DNA of 64,000 bases, from NCBI GenBank assembly GCA_963978895.1, contig OZ022238.1, forward strand, positions 17,914,371-17,978,370. The letters are read 5' to 3'. Position numbers and translations under genes: made by a program. Under the pieces are notes generated by a model that searched no databases, was not told the DNA's origin, and saw nothing but the letters and a program-made list of their open reading frames with translations. Source of the DNA: Erpobdella octoculata (taxonomy: Eukaryota; Annelida; Clitellata; Hirudinida; Erpobdellidae). Below are positions 24,001-33,869 of this stretch, piece after piece (positions within the stretch are counted from its first letter, which is position 1; every line of letters begins with the position of its first letter).

Positions 24001-24291
24001 AGAATTATCTTCAAAGTAGCTCAAATAGTCTTTAAATGTCTCAACTGTTTGGCTCCTTCATACTTAATGGAAGTAATTTTGCCCATTAGTAATATTCAAT
24101 CAAGGGGGAATCTCAGATCTGCATCTTCAGCTCTTCTCTTCGTTCCCTCTACTCGTCTAAAAAGTGCTGGTGATAGAAGTTTTCCTGCTGCAGCAGCAAA
24201 AATTTGGAATAGTCTTCCCTTGGAGATAAGAGCAGCACCTGATTTTGTAATGTTTAAAAAAGAATTGAAACAATACCTTATGAAAATTTAA
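21088..24291 (+). CDS. LINE ORF2, endonuclease and reverse transcriptase
   Basis: 1067 residues from ATG, no stops. Residues about 1-128 are low-complexity and polar. An APE-type endonuclease follows (about 130-345): L-L-N-I-R-S, L-L-T-E-T-W, G-D-F-N-I-R and the terminal S-D-H-F. The reverse transcriptase is at about 600-850: Y-I-T-P-V-L-K-K, Y-R-P-I-S-N, L-L-D-L-S-A-A-F-D, G-V-P-Q-G-S-V-L-G-P and the catalytic Y-A-D-D near residue 787. The C-terminal region ends P-L-E-I-R-A-A-P-D. There is no RNase H. The layout fits the CR1/L2 group; a second, GC-richer relative lies antisense at 46958-53400. Confidence 0.9.
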   Translation: MSCLNNQAKKYGRNKKATMRGQQLLSSGGFQMDMMVQSDMGVNKLAVGYSAEELENLKSDVNMTSRNDISLKEIDKVIEGEELKQTNSNPDNNHIDNSVPLKPTNESIKKHRLINLRERHSRTVTKKANFGLLNIRSVNNKTDDIHNIFHEHKINILLLTETWHDEDSICFKKFLKLGFSVVDRPRPRVKHDSLRCNHGGVAILGAPGFRLKQFHPAVTPTTYECAAGRVTAGSYSCLIVVIYRTGIINKQFFSEFSDLLDTVSALNEDVVVSGDFNIRLERSEDNNAITFNSILADHGFIQHVKQPTHVQGGTLDAVAIRSDSLAQSIEVIDTGFSDHFLIRWSSLITRPPPTYKNSMRRDWKKFIFDDFVTQLQASSLTQEVTGSLDDAVDTYNKELLTMLDFQIPLKMSRYRQRPSDPWFDYDCHNCKKLTRRLERLAIKTNSPNDLLEWKNQLKKYRKLLRSKRESFWTKKIEDECQSTRNLWTSLNTITARGQIPFRTTLTANSFLKFFESKTENVRASTASCLAPPLVDWAINSSLNIFAPTNVDEVTKLINSLPNKQCLLDPIPTWLLKKSACLLAPFLTSLFNKSFIEGYLPKYFKSSYITPVLKKPNLDCDDASSYRPISNLSVISKLLERLVLSRITSYLDSNNLSPPHQSAYRQYHSTETAVLKVFSDALVAADSGKITLLVLLDLSAAFDTVDHSILLQRLNSHFGFCGSALEWVDSYLNERKCQVRVGEDISGTLLLNCGVPQGSVLGPTLFTMYIAHLEKIISNHGLCAHFYADDTQIYGHCDPVKAIELSSVVSTCIDDVSLWMSSSRLQLNSSKSEVIWLSTSRMKRKFQAAPLRMGKDWISPSDSVRNLGAFFDSDMRMNTHVSRITQSCFSTLRQIKTVVASSLPPLALNLLITSLVFSKLDYCNSTLVGLPKILTHRLQSVVNAAARLLTGRRRCDHITPVLQELHWLNVRCRIIFKVAQIVFKCLNCLAPSYLMEVILPISNIQSRGNLRSASSALLFVPSTRLKSAGDRSFPAAAAKIWNSLPLEIRAAPDFVMFKKELKQYLMKI

Positions 24292-24630
24292 CTTTTTGTT
24301 CTATTCTTTTTTGTATGTGGCCTTGAAGTCGTTTGATTTACGCCACTTTAAATTTGTCAAATAAATAAATAAAATAAATAAATAAAATAAAAACATTAAC
24401 CACAATTTTTTAGATACTTAATATGTGAAGTATGTGAAGATTGAAAATAGGTTTTCAAAACAATATTGAAAAAACAAAGTTTTCATTATAACTTTTTAAA
24501 CTAAAAAATTATACATCGTCTGTTATAAATACACCTTAAAAAATTTTTTAGTTAGACCAAACAATATTTTAGCGCTTGGATTGTTTTATAACAAAAACGC
24601 TAAAAATTAAAAAATATAAGTTTAAACAAC

Positions 24631-24934
24631 CTGATGAGGATAAGAAGAGAGTAATCTCAGAGTCATTTCATCGATGTGATCTGTTACGCCGACTGCTATT
24701 AATCTTATGTTAGCTGCAAGAACACTACTGACTTCATCTGGCAGCTCCGACACTTTTTCATTTGGTTTACCATCTGTTATTAGTATAGCTATGTTTGGTG
24801 ATTTAGGTCTGTCACCAACTTTTCCAAAAATTTGGGTTCTCATTAGCAGAAGGCCATCTGTGATATCTGTGGTGCCCCCTGGGATAAACTGGAGACTTTT
24901 AATTGCAGTCACTAGAGAGTTTTTGTCTTGATAT
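24631..24934 (-). CDS. vWA domain exon, second half
   Basis: A 304-nt exon carrying F-I-P-G-G-T-T-D-I-T-D-G (MIDAS Thr), I-A-I-L-I-T-D-G-K-P-N (MIDAS Asp) and R-L-I-A-V-G-V-T-D-H-I-D. It enters in phase 2 after acceptor GGTCTAG and leaves in phase 0 at CAG/GTTGTT. The homologous exon at 63347-63650 has the same length and borders. The following intron contains the intact LINE at 20-24.4 kb. Confidence 0.85.
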
Positions 24935-25358
24935 CTAGACCAAATCAGAAAGCCATTTTAAAATTATTTGTGGCCATTCCGATTATTTGTTTGATAAAAC
25001 AGTTTATGCTAGACTAAAAATTGAGGTTTGAATGTGTTCATTAGTTTTAAATACATCAATTTAATAACTATTCTGGTATTCAAGATTATTTCGAAACTAA
25101 TAGCACAAGCAAACGTTTACCACAAAATGCTCGATTATATTAACTTTGATGTTGTTGGCAATGTTGGAGTCAAGAAATCCAAGTTTGTCGTGATTTTTGG
25201 AAGAGATGGCTCAACGTCATACAAAGCAAGTTCATATAATGAGCCGATTTAATTCAAAAAACAGCAAGAAAAAAATGCGCAATATTGTTTGAAGTGGAAC
25301 GCTTTGTATACTGTAGGTTAAGGTGTATTTGCTTGTGTGGGAAACCCTATATAATCGA

Positions 25359-26115
25359 CTAGTATTCCCGTCGCGGCTTCGCTCGCTTGAAAAGGAGAAC
25401 ACGCATCCACAGTAGCGTACTGCACGGGGCGATTTTTTACAGTCCGACTCGGCCCAGTCCGTCGACCACTTGGCCTGGCCCGCTTCCTAAGCTAAAATTT
25501 CAGGCCCGGCACAGCCAGTCTAATTAGGGCCTGGCTTGTTTTTAAAGGCCTAAAATTTTTATATACTTGGCGAAAAATCTCGGCCCGTCCCGCCTTGACT
25601 TCAGGCTTGTCCCATCCGGTCTGAAGACCCCAAAATCGCGGCCTGGCCCGGTCAGTGCAGCACTCTAATCCACAGTGCCCTACGGATTTTTTAGACCCGG
25701 TCCGGCTTATTTCATAGACAGAAAACTTCAGGCCTGGCTTAATATTTAGGCCCGAACTGCCCCGTTGCATAAGCACAAGAGTCAAGGCCTGCACTCAACC
25801 AGTTTTAACGGGCACAAAACGCTACTTGGAAACTAATTTTTCGAAAAAATAATGAAACACGTATTTCATAATTTTGTAAAAAAACCTTAATGCTGAATTT
25901 TAATGTTTTTACAATTTCAGTTAATGAGTTTTCAAGCAAATATAACTTTTTTCCGCCTTACATTTATGGTCCTGGAAGCCAAAACCAAAAAAATTGGTAA
26001 ATCATTTGTAACTTTATCTTCTAAGTAGTATCTAGTTACTAATTTGTATATCGGTAGTATTTTTAGTTTCAGAGTCGCAGTTATTCTATAAAAAATATAA
26101 CCCTATTTCCGCCCC
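25359..26115 (-). mobile_element. Helitron-like element, partial, inverted
   Basis: On the minus strand it ends GCGAGCGAAGCCGC then CTAG/T at 25359-25362, the same 3' terminus as 13814-15400. It continues into the GC-rich CGGGCC section (25440-25800) and part of the tandem-unit sequence. The 5' TC end was not found. Confidence 0.5.
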
Positions 26116-26975
26116 CCAGATTAATATATTTTGGTTAACAAAACTTAATATAAATTACTGATTATTGACTTATTTTAGGTTGATTGAATTTGGTGTTTTC
26201 GGTGTATTTCTTTTGGACATATGCCCAGTAAAATGACCACCGTTTTTCGGTGGCAGTCTTCTTTCTTTACTTTTGTTGACATTTGAACCTTGATAATGGA
26301 GATTAACTCCGAAACGCGTCGGTGATATTATATATTGGAAAATAACTTTGATTTTGTTTACAATTCTAATCAGGTGACAAGGTGTGATTTGCTAACGCGC
26401 ACAGAGTCAAACCCGAGAGATCATAAAAATTACAATCAGCCATAAAAATCAAGCCAATAAAATTAACTTTTTATAGCTTTTAATAATTTAATAATTAAAG
26501 TTTTTTGCTTGTTCTTTAGTGTAGAACTAATATATTTTGTAAGCCTGAACGTGCACTTTTGGCACATTACCATTCATATTTTCAACAATTTCGTCCGCGA
26601 CAAAATTAACATAGATAGTCTGATTTTGCCTTTCTGCATATAAAGTTAAACCAATTGAATTTATAAGGTAGGAGATGGATGCAGGCGTTTTGAGCCACTC
26701 TTATGTGTTGTGCAGTTTCAACACGACTTCAATCTATATAAAAAAAGTGTAGTTGTTTGTTTGTGTTTTGCCAGTACAGTAATCCCCGAATGTTCTAAAC
26801 CAAATACGGATTTGAAATATTTACACAAATTAGTTTTTATTGAGGAGAAGGTCTGTAACTAATTTAAAATAAAATCGGCACATTATTTCACGTTTTATGA
26901 GCAAATAACCGTTTAAGGCCTTTGTTGCACAACCATCTGGACAATCCCGAAACTAAATAAAAAATTTTTTTCATT

Positions 26976-27055
26976 TTTAACTAGCGGGGTTACCCGGCGT
27001 TGCTCGGGGGTTTTTAGAGTTTTTTTTATCGTTTTTCTCTAGCTCCCGTTTAACA
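26976..27055 (-). repeat. Helitron-like 3' end motif, copy 2
   Basis: ACTAGCGGGGTTACCCGG then CGTTGCTCGGGGG. On the minus strand this is a GC hairpin followed by CGCTAGT. It precedes the coding-like stretch at 27057. Confidence 0.5.
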
Positions 27056-27056
27056 A

Positions 27057-27615
27057 TTGAAGAACCAGGAACAACTGAAAAGTGTAACGCTTGTCGCTTG
27101 TCCACAATCAGTAACTGAAGTGAAGCAACAGCATACGTGTAAAAATTGTCCTAAATCGAACAATTCTGACCCATCGCGTGACGATGATTCATCCATTTCT
27201 ACGACGACTGATTTTTCTTCATCTTCTGAACAGAAAACCTTTTCTGAAAATACCAGTACTCCACTCAGTTCCGACAGCCTCAAATCTACCTGTGATCATG
27301 TGCAGTTGTACAACTACAAATACTACAGCACTCTGATATATCATAGAACAGTGAAGAACTTTCTGCATCCAATTTTAATGACACATACATGAAGTTGAGA
27401 GAACAGGCACTTGCTTACAAGAAAGCTGCTGATAGAAAGAGAAGAGAAAAAGAAACTGAAGATAAAACCTCAATGCAAATTAGCAGCCTGGAAAACATTA
27501 CGATTATCACAGTGGAAGCAAAAGTAAAGGTGGAAGAAGATCTTCTCGATGTAAATCTTTCCGATTTCACTCGATCACTCGATTTGAAAAAGAATGAAGA
27601 TGAACTTGCAATTGG
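27057..27615 (+). pseudogene. Coding-like remnant, not recognised
   Basis: Two plus-strand frames (27057-27392 and 27389-27619) look protein-like: T-C-K-N-C-P-K, a Ser/Asp-rich stretch (D-D-D-S-S-I-S-T-T-T-D-F), then Y-K-K-A-A-D-R-K-R-R-E-K-E. Between them the second frame extends upstream (E-E-L-S-A-S-N-F-N-D-T-Y) to a stop, suggesting one protein broken by a frameshift. It ends in a GAGT array. I do not recognise the family. Confidence 0.35.
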
Positions 27616-27616
27616 G

Positions 27617-27840
27617 TGAGTGAGTGAGTGAGTGAGTGAGTGAGTGAGTGAGTGAGTGAGTGAGTGAGTGAGTGAGTGAGTGAGTGAGTGAGTGAGTGAG
27701 TGAGTGAGTGAGTGAGTGAGTGAGTGAGTGAGTGAGTGAGTGAGTGAGTGAGTGAGTGAGTGAGTGAGTGAGTGAGTGAGTGAGTGAGTGAGTGAGTGAG
27801 TGAGTGAGTGAGTGAGTGAGTGAGTGAGGGAGTGGGTGAG
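27617..27840 (+). repeat. (GAGT)n microsatellite
   Basis: About 220 bp of GAGT, almost perfect. Its Ser-Leu-Thr-His reading frame is an artefact. Confidence 0.98.
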
Positions 27841-28222
27841 TATATGTTCACAAGTAAATGAAGCCGGGAAATTATTAAGAAGATATTTAGATAAAAACTC
27901 ATATGTAGTTAATACTAGTTAATAATAGTTGAAATTTTATGCAAATTGTATACACTGCTAGCAGAAAGATATTCTCCAGTGGATATTGTCCAGGAAAATA
28001 TTGTCCGGGGGGAAATTTTTACTGAAAAAATTAATTGGTTACTGTAATTCCTCCAAATGCATTTGGTTACAACTTACAACCTAACACTGCTTATTCCGTA
28101 TCAGAATAATCGAGCCACGGAAACTCATACTCTATTATGCTTCTTGCTTCCTAAACTTAGCGAGGTAAACATCTGGTTAGTTTTGAGAAAAAAATGTTTA
28201 GACTTCAACAACAAATTTTTAC

Positions 28223-28460
28223 CTGTCTAAGGTCCACATTACGCGTGCTGAGGTATCAAAAAGAACTAGACCCACCAGGATGCATGATTCTCCGATGGTG
28301 AAATAGTTTACTATAGTTTCAATAGATGAAAGTAACACATTCCAGTTACTACATGTTACTCTTCCAAAATGAAACCCACTGTTAGAATCACAAATGCTAG
28401 ATGAACTATCGATTACAAAGACGACATCCGCTGAAGAACTTGAGGGGACACAAGGGATCG
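28223..28460 (-). CDS. vWA domain exon, N-terminal half (MIDAS DxSxS)
   Basis: A 238-nt exon encoding the first half of a vWA domain. It contains the strand A-D-V-V-F-V-I-D-S-S-S-S-I, which carries the DxSxS metal-ion-dependent adhesion site, then a helix, then L-V-G-L-V-L-F-D-T-S-A-R-V, the usual second strand. A cysteine pair precedes and follows the MIDAS. Acceptor TGATTTAG lies at 28461 and donor GTAAAA below 28223. It leaves in phase 2 and joins 24631-24934 to restore an Arg codon. With the next exon all five MIDAS positions are present, so ligand binding through Mg2+ or Mn2+ is plausible. Confidence 0.85.
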
Positions 28461-28477
28461 CTAAATCAAAAAAATAA

Positions 28478-28685
28478 ATTAAAAACTATTATGCACTAAA
28501 AAATAAAAAAAAAATGGTACGTCAAATTGATCATCTTGTTGTTCGCCGTGATAAGACGGGTGCTTGCTAAGTTATGCAGACCTTAAAGCACCCCAGTCTT
28601 ATCATGGCGAACAACAAGATGATCAATTTGACGTACGATTTTATTTTCTACTTTTTAGAGCATAATAAGACTAGTTTTTAAAAGT
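28478..28685. mobile_element. Foldback/MITE, long hairpin
   Basis: Two arms of about 90 bp are inverted copies. The inner part is nearly perfect (GTACGTCAAATTGATCATCT and TTGTTGTTCGCC with its complement) around a loop of about 25 bp near 28575. It lies 18 bp upstream of the vWA exon ending at 28460, so it sits right beside that exon's acceptor. Confidence 0.85.
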
Positions 28686-28801
28686 TTTTTTATTTATTTT
28701 TATTTTCTACTTTTAAGTCTTTACATTTTTTTAATTATCTTCACAATTATCTGACTTATCCCAATTTCTATATATATGATGATATATATAGAAATATATA
28801 C

Positions 28802-29104
<303 letters not shown>

Positions 29105-29267
29105 CCTCAGGGTCAAAAGTAAAACGAGAAAAGTAAACAAACAGAAAGAACCGAAATTGTCAAAGAATTAGCATACTAACAAAAGAAAAAACGAAAAAAC
29201 ACTCTACCTACCAAATCAAAAGAATATAAAATTTATACTATTGGAAATCAATTTTTGATTTATATAC

Positions 29268-29268
<1 letters not shown>

Positions 29269-29318
<50 letters not shown>
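29269..29318. repeat. (TA)n microsatellite
   Basis: About 50 bp of TA on the 5' side of Penelope-like unit 2. Confidence 0.95.
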
Positions 29319-29323
<5 letters not shown>

Positions 29324-29342
29324 AAAGGGGTTCTTTATTATA

Positions 29343-29386
29343 GGGGTTCTGATGATGGATAAAGCCGAAACCGGCCGGTCAACCCC
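29343..29386 (+). ncRNA. Hammerhead-ribozyme-like motif, copy 2
   Basis: Plus strand: stem I GGGGTT/AACCCC (six perfect pairs), core CTGATGA, a weak stem II of GG/CC, core GAAA, self-complementary CCGGCCGG as stem III, and GTC before the cleavage point. As in copy 1 the base after the first core is T. This is the best-paired copy for stem I. Confidence 0.55.
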
Positions 29387-29633
29387 TTGTGACAATGAAG
29401 TTTTGTGCACTGATTACTGTGTAGTTAATTTGGGAAGAAAATTTAGACGGTTTGAAGCAGTAGTAAAGAAATGGTGTTGTAGAAAATGGGCCGTATCATT
29501 TAATAGAGCGTGTTTATGCGAGAATTTGATACCCAAATACTGTCAATATATATATAAATTTACTTCCCATCGTCAGACAGACAGTCCGATTAAACGATTT
29601 AAACATTTAACCTCACAAAGCAAGTTAATATAA
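29352..29633 (+). pseudogene. Penelope-like short ORF, unit 2
   Basis: Starts at ATG within the hammerhead-like core: M-M-D-K-A-E-T-G-R-S-T. It later reads W-A-V-S-F-N-R-A-C-L-C-E-N-L-I-P-K-Y, matching unit 1 in order and spacing. It then continues with Y-I-Y-K-F-T and diverges. About 94 residues, no further domain. Confidence 0.5.
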
Positions 29634-29849
29634 GACTAGTAATAATGTAATGTGGAAATTAGGTATTTTCAAGTTGAGTAATTAAAAATTTTGAAAACCA
29701 TTATTCAAATCAGTTATTTTATTAAGTATTATTTTTAATTTGGATAAATTGTAATATTATTTTGGTGTTTTTTTACAATGCAATATTGTTTTCTATCCGA
29801 AACGTTAGAACTATCTGACCGTCCGCATATCGTTTCATTATGATGGAAT

Positions 29850-30480
29850 ATTGTTACGCCTAAAACATTCAAAACATATCATCAAAGATCGTGGTGGCCA
29901 GATGGAAAAATGGGTCGAACACTATAAAGAGATGTACTTTAGAAAAATTGTCATCACCGCCGCGGATTTTAGAGGCACCACACCACTACCTGTCATAGAG
30001 CAATTTGACTCGCCAATCATCATCGAAGAGGTGATCAAGTCAATCGACTTAATTTTTGCAAAAAGGCATCGGGGAGCAATGGAATTTTACCGGAGGTTGT
30101 AAGGATTGACAAAAAAGGCTCCTTCCTAGGCTTCAATGCGCAACCACAGACGACTCCCTGGAATCACATGGCGGGACCGTGTCTCCAATGCGGACGCCTA
30201 GACCAATGCAGGGAGGTTGATCATGTATGTTTACTGTTATTTTTCAGAGATGTCTGCGTTGGTTGAGACACGTTTGCAGGATAGATGAGGGTTACATTCC
30301 AAAGGACATTCTCTATGATGAGCTAGCCACAAAAATACGCGGTCTCTGTCACTAAGTACACCTGCGGAAAATCTTGAAAATGCTGCAACTCACGCATTGG
30401 CTTATTCCGCCACAGTTAACGTTGTACTATCACAGGTGCAGATTCCAACTGCTTCTAGAAACCGAGGGATGCCAACGTGT
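29850..30480 (+). pseudogene. LINE remnant, RTE-like C-terminal part
   Basis: Broken plus-strand coding. The first frame reads I-I-K-D-R-G-G-Q-M-E-K-W-V-E-H-Y. Later pieces read W-R-D-R-V-S-N-A-D-A and R-W-L-R-H-V-C-R-I-D-E-G then I-P-K-D-I-L-Y-D-E-L. The last pattern (RWL.HV.R....IPK..LY.EL) is typical of the C-terminus of RTE-type LINE proteins. Several stops and frame changes; the reverse-transcriptase core is missing. Confidence 0.6.
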
Positions 30481-30504
30481 TTAAAAAGTTTCTAAGAATT
30501 AATT

Positions 30505-30655
30505 GTATAATTAATACAAATATGTGCATTGCCACTCACAATGTCAGTCGTTTTTAAATGTTTGGTTCCATATTCGAATTATATTCTAAAACATTTAAAA
30601 ATGACTGACAATATGACTAAAATAGCACATATTTGTATTAATTCTTAATATAATA
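30505..30655. mobile_element. Foldback/MITE, palindrome
   Basis: Two arms are inverted copies: ATTAATACAAATATGTGC at the left and GCACATATTTGTATTAAT at the right, with AGTCGTTTTTAAATGTTT facing AAACATTTAAAAATGACT. It lies 73 bp below the linker exon 30728-30772, in the intron right after it. Confidence 0.8.
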
Positions 30656-30727
30656 AAATTATTAGTAAAGAAATTGCAATTCTTAAAAAACAATTCATAC
30701 TAATTTTGTAATTAAAAAAATACTTAC

Positions 30728-30772
30728 ATGCAACCGTGGAAATAAAAATAGTGCTTTTAGTTGGTGCCTGAG
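30728..30772 (-). CDS. 45-nt linker exon
   Basis: A phase-1/phase-1 exon between acceptor CATTGCAG and donor GTAAGT, encoding Q-A-P-T-K-S-T-I-F-I-S-T-V-A. It is a close relative of 40905-40946. It joins in frame to the vWA exon at 28223-28460. Confidence 0.65.
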
Positions 30773-30924
30773 CTGCAATGAAAATAAAAAAATTTAAAGT
30801 TTTATTTAACTTCCAATCCGTTTTAAATAATTATTTCTCGCATGACTATGACAGATTTGATGTGTAAAAATTCACATCATAAGAGGTGTTTATAAGACTT
30901 TAATTCAATTTTATATTAAACTAA

Positions 30925-31260
30925 CAGGGTACCCGGCGTTGCCCGTGATTTTTAGAAGTTTTTCTAATGTTTGTCTTTCTCGCTCCTGTTTCCTTCCCCG
31001 CTTGCTCTCCCGCTCCCGGTCACATTTCCGTTCCCGTTTGCTTTCCCGTTCCTGGTCGCTTTCCCGCGCCCTGTCGCTTTCCCGTTTCAGGTCGCTTTCA
31101 CGCTCCCGGTTGCATTTCCGCTTCTGATTGCTTTCCCGCTCCCGTACGCTTTCCCGCTCCTGGTCACTTTCACGATCCCGGACGCTTTCCCGTTCTCGGT
31201 CGCTTTCTTTTTCCCGCTCTGTTTTTTGCTCTCAGTTGGCTTCCCGTTCACGTTTTCGCT
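30925..31260 (-). repeat. Helitron-like 3' end motif plus CCCGCTCC minisatellite
   Basis: GGGTACCCGGCGTTGCCCG is followed, after a short spacer, by about 15 imperfect copies of an 18-bp unit GCTTTCCCGCTCCCGGTC. Open frames here (Arg-Ser or Phe-Pro rich) are by-products of the repeat. Shorter pyrimidine runs of the same kind follow the motif at 15423 and 57871. Confidence 0.7.
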
Positions 31261-31442
31261 CATTTATGTATGTATATGTATGTGCATACAAATATATAAA
31301 TATTTATATAGTTCCCGCTCATTCACCCGCTCCGCTCATTTTGTGACGGATCTCAAATTTTTTCTCTATATTTGATTCCCCTTGACCCTCAAGGTTGTGT
31401 GAAAATTTCATTACGATCGGATGAATGGTGTAGCAATGCATA

Positions 31443-31446
<4 letters not shown>

Positions 31447-31521
<75 letters not shown>
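31447..31521. repeat. (TA)n microsatellite
   Basis: About 75 bp of pure TA. Confidence 0.95.
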
Positions 31522-31524
<3 letters not shown>

Positions 31525-31799
31525 CAAGTCCGTTCTTAAATAACGCAAAAACCAATAAAGGGATTTGCACGAAATTTTACATAATAAACATTTGCCACCT
31601 AAATAATGTCTTTTTTATTTAAAAAATTGTTTTGAATGTTTTTAGAAAATTAATTTTAGAAATATTTTCGTCTATGCAATTATATCGCGGCTTAACAAGC
31701 TGAGGGTTTCCATCGCCTACTGTTCCGCCGTTGTTAGTTGTCGCGATTTCTCAAAATCAAAAGTGAGTATTATTTTACTTATATCAATTATATCATAAG

Positions 31800-32455
31800 T
31801 ACTATTATTTTTTTACCAATGCTTTTATTAACTCGTCGGCTCTGTTTCTCTGTCTGTTTCTCTGTCTGTTTCTCTGTCTGTTTCAAATCTTGCAATCAAT
31901 TTTTGAGTCACTTCCTGATGATAGATTTTTTTCAAATTTTGCATACATGCTCAAGATAGAAGACAATGCAATATTCAATTATTAGTTTTACAATAAGTCA
32001 ATTAATTTAGTTAATTTTCTTGAGGATTTTATCGAGGGTTTTCTTGAGGGTTTTCTTGAGGGTTTTCTTGAGGGTTTTCTGGAGGGTTTTCTTGAGGGTT
32101 TTCTTGACCACAAAACGCTAACCGACTGGCAGACTATTTTACCAAGTTAACACGAACCACACTCACTGACCGCGATTCTCAAGCGTGTACGAAATTTTCA
32201 TGAAAATAGTTGAGATATTTAAATTCGATGCTTTTTGATGATATTTTTATTATTATTACCAATTATTTTATTAACTCGTCGTTTCTGTTTCTCTGTCTGT
32301 CTGTTTGTTTCTCTGTCTGTTTCAAATCTTGCAATCAATTTTTGAGTCACTTCCTGATGATAGATTTTTTCAAATTTTGCATACATGCTTAAAATAGAAG
32401 ACAATGCAATATTCAATTATTAGTTTTACAATAAGTCAATTAATTTAGATAATTT
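31800..32455 (+). repeat. Direct duplication (~200 bp x2) around a 12-bp minisatellite
   Basis: 31800-32010 and 32240-32455 share TTATTAACTCGTCG, a CTGTTTCTCTGT run, TTGCAATCAATTTTTGAGTC and the following 120 bp with few changes. Between them, 32020-32107 holds about seven copies of GAGGGTTTTCTT. Confidence 0.85.
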
Positions 32456-32771
32456 TAATTAATTTCGATATTTCGATATAATTAAGATATTTCGACTTTA
32501 ACATAAAATAAAAGAGTAATATAAGAAAAAATTGATTGCAAAATTTGTGTTTTAATTACATATAAGAGCATTGGTTTTAAAAATTCGTTTTTAATTTACT
32601 TGTTTGCTTTTCATTTGTTTTGAAATGCATACGAACAATAAAACAATTTTTCATTGTAATGTTATAAATTAATAAATAAATAAATAAACAAATAATAAAT
32701 AAAGAAATAAATAAATAAAGAGATAAATAAATGAATAAATAAATGAATGAATAAATAAACAAACAAAAAAC

Positions 32772-32891
<120 letters not shown>

Positions 32892-33420
32892 TAGCTGACC
32901 CAGCAAACGTTGTTTTACCTTTCAAATTATTGTTTTTTTTAATTAAAAGTTTAATGTACAACATTACGACAATCTAATTAGAAACACACCCATATTGACA
33001 AAATCAAATTACTTTAACTACTTTCAAACAACATAAAAAATATTAAATAAAAATGTGGATTTACAGCGCTAAAAATATTTTGTGTGTGGCATGCAGCCCT
33101 TTACACAATAGGGTGGTTCTTAATTTTCCAAATTAAATTTTTCAATGGGGCATCTTTCAACTTTATTAATAAACAGAAAAAAAAATTCACAAAAACTCAG
33201 CTAAATCTGAAATCATTTAAACATCGCTACCACACATATAAACCTATATTTGTAAAAAGCAATGTTTGTTTCTGAGTTTGTGTTTTTTCGCTGATCACAT
33301 CGGAACCGCTGGAGCAATTGGAGCAAATTTGGCTTGAGTTAATTTTTCTTTGAAAAATGGTTTGAGCCATTCAAAATGAAAATCGGTTTATATTTTACGT
33401 TTTATTGCAAAAGTAACCTC

Positions 33421-33444
33421 GTATATATATATATAGGATATATG

Positions 33445-33484
<40 letters not shown>
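33421..33484. repeat. (TA)n array, interrupted
   Basis: TA-rich array adjoining Penelope-like unit 3 on its 3' side. Confidence 0.9.
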
Positions 33485-33487
<3 letters not shown>

Positions 33488-33600
33488 TTTCTTTTAAACA
33501 GGCTCTATTAAACACAATTGACCACTTAACATTAGTCATCTTTCTTAGCAAGTTTTTAAAGCCCTTTTCATCCATTTGAAACGACGAGACATATATTGAA
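33485..33600 (-). pseudogene. Penelope-like short ORF, unit 3 (fragment)
   Basis: Minus strand reads G-F-K-N-L-L-R-K-M-T-N-V-K-W-S then I-V-F-N-R-A-C-L-K-E-N-L and runs into the TA array. This is the third copy of the motif at 28906-29104 and 29352-29633. The frame starting inside its hammerhead-like core is stopped after five codons, so the coding part is dead. Confidence 0.45.
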
Positions 33601-33629
33601 GAATTTATTGGTTAGATGATAAAACGATC

Positions 33630-33677
33630 AGGGTTAACTGGCCAGTTTCAGCTATAAAAAGCCATCTTCAGAACCCT
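33630..33677 (-). ncRNA. Hammerhead-ribozyme-like motif, copy 3
   Basis: Minus strand: stem I AGGGTT/AACCCT (six pairs), core CTGAAGA, stem II GGCT/AGCT with a 6-nt loop, core GAAA, self-complementary CTGGCCAG as stem III, and GTT as the NUH triplet. T again follows the first core. Confidence 0.55.
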
Positions 33678-33869
33678 ATGTTAAACAATAAATTAAATAT
33701 TAAATATTATAAAATTTGAAAGGGAAGAGTTAAAAATCAGAAATACTTAGGCTTAGACAGAGACAGTTAATTAGAGCTAGGCTGAATCAGTTTTCAGTTA
33801 ATAAATTAATACGGCTATTGATAGATGGAACACATTGAAATTTAGGTTAAAAAAAACAGAAGGAAAAAA

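Larger units (their letters stand above)
19990..24396 (+). mobile_element. Apparently full-length CR1/L2-like LINE
   Basis: A non-LTR retrotransposon in the intron between vWA exons 24631 and 17513, opposite in strand to the host gene. It has two long open frames without stops (20141-21061 and 21088-24291), a short 3' UTR, and a tail of AAATAAATAAAATAAATAA type at about 24357-24395. The 5' limit is not fixed; a 22-bp direct repeat (TTAAACTTTCTAGTTGG core) sits at about 19990-20035. Both frames are intact, so the insertion is probably young and may still be active. Confidence 0.85.

Noticed and set aside
27616..27840. CRISPR array
   Set aside because: Simple tetranucleotide repeat without spacers, in an animal genome.
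27567..27902. Ser-Leu-Thr-His repeat frame
   Set aside because: Translation of the GAGT array.
29795..29835. Half hammerhead (CCGAAACGTTAG)
   Set aside because: No CTGANGA box upstream.
30939..31375. Arg-Ser-rich or Phe-Pro-rich proteins
   Set aside because: Three frames are open at once because of an 18-bp minisatellite; no sign of coding selection.
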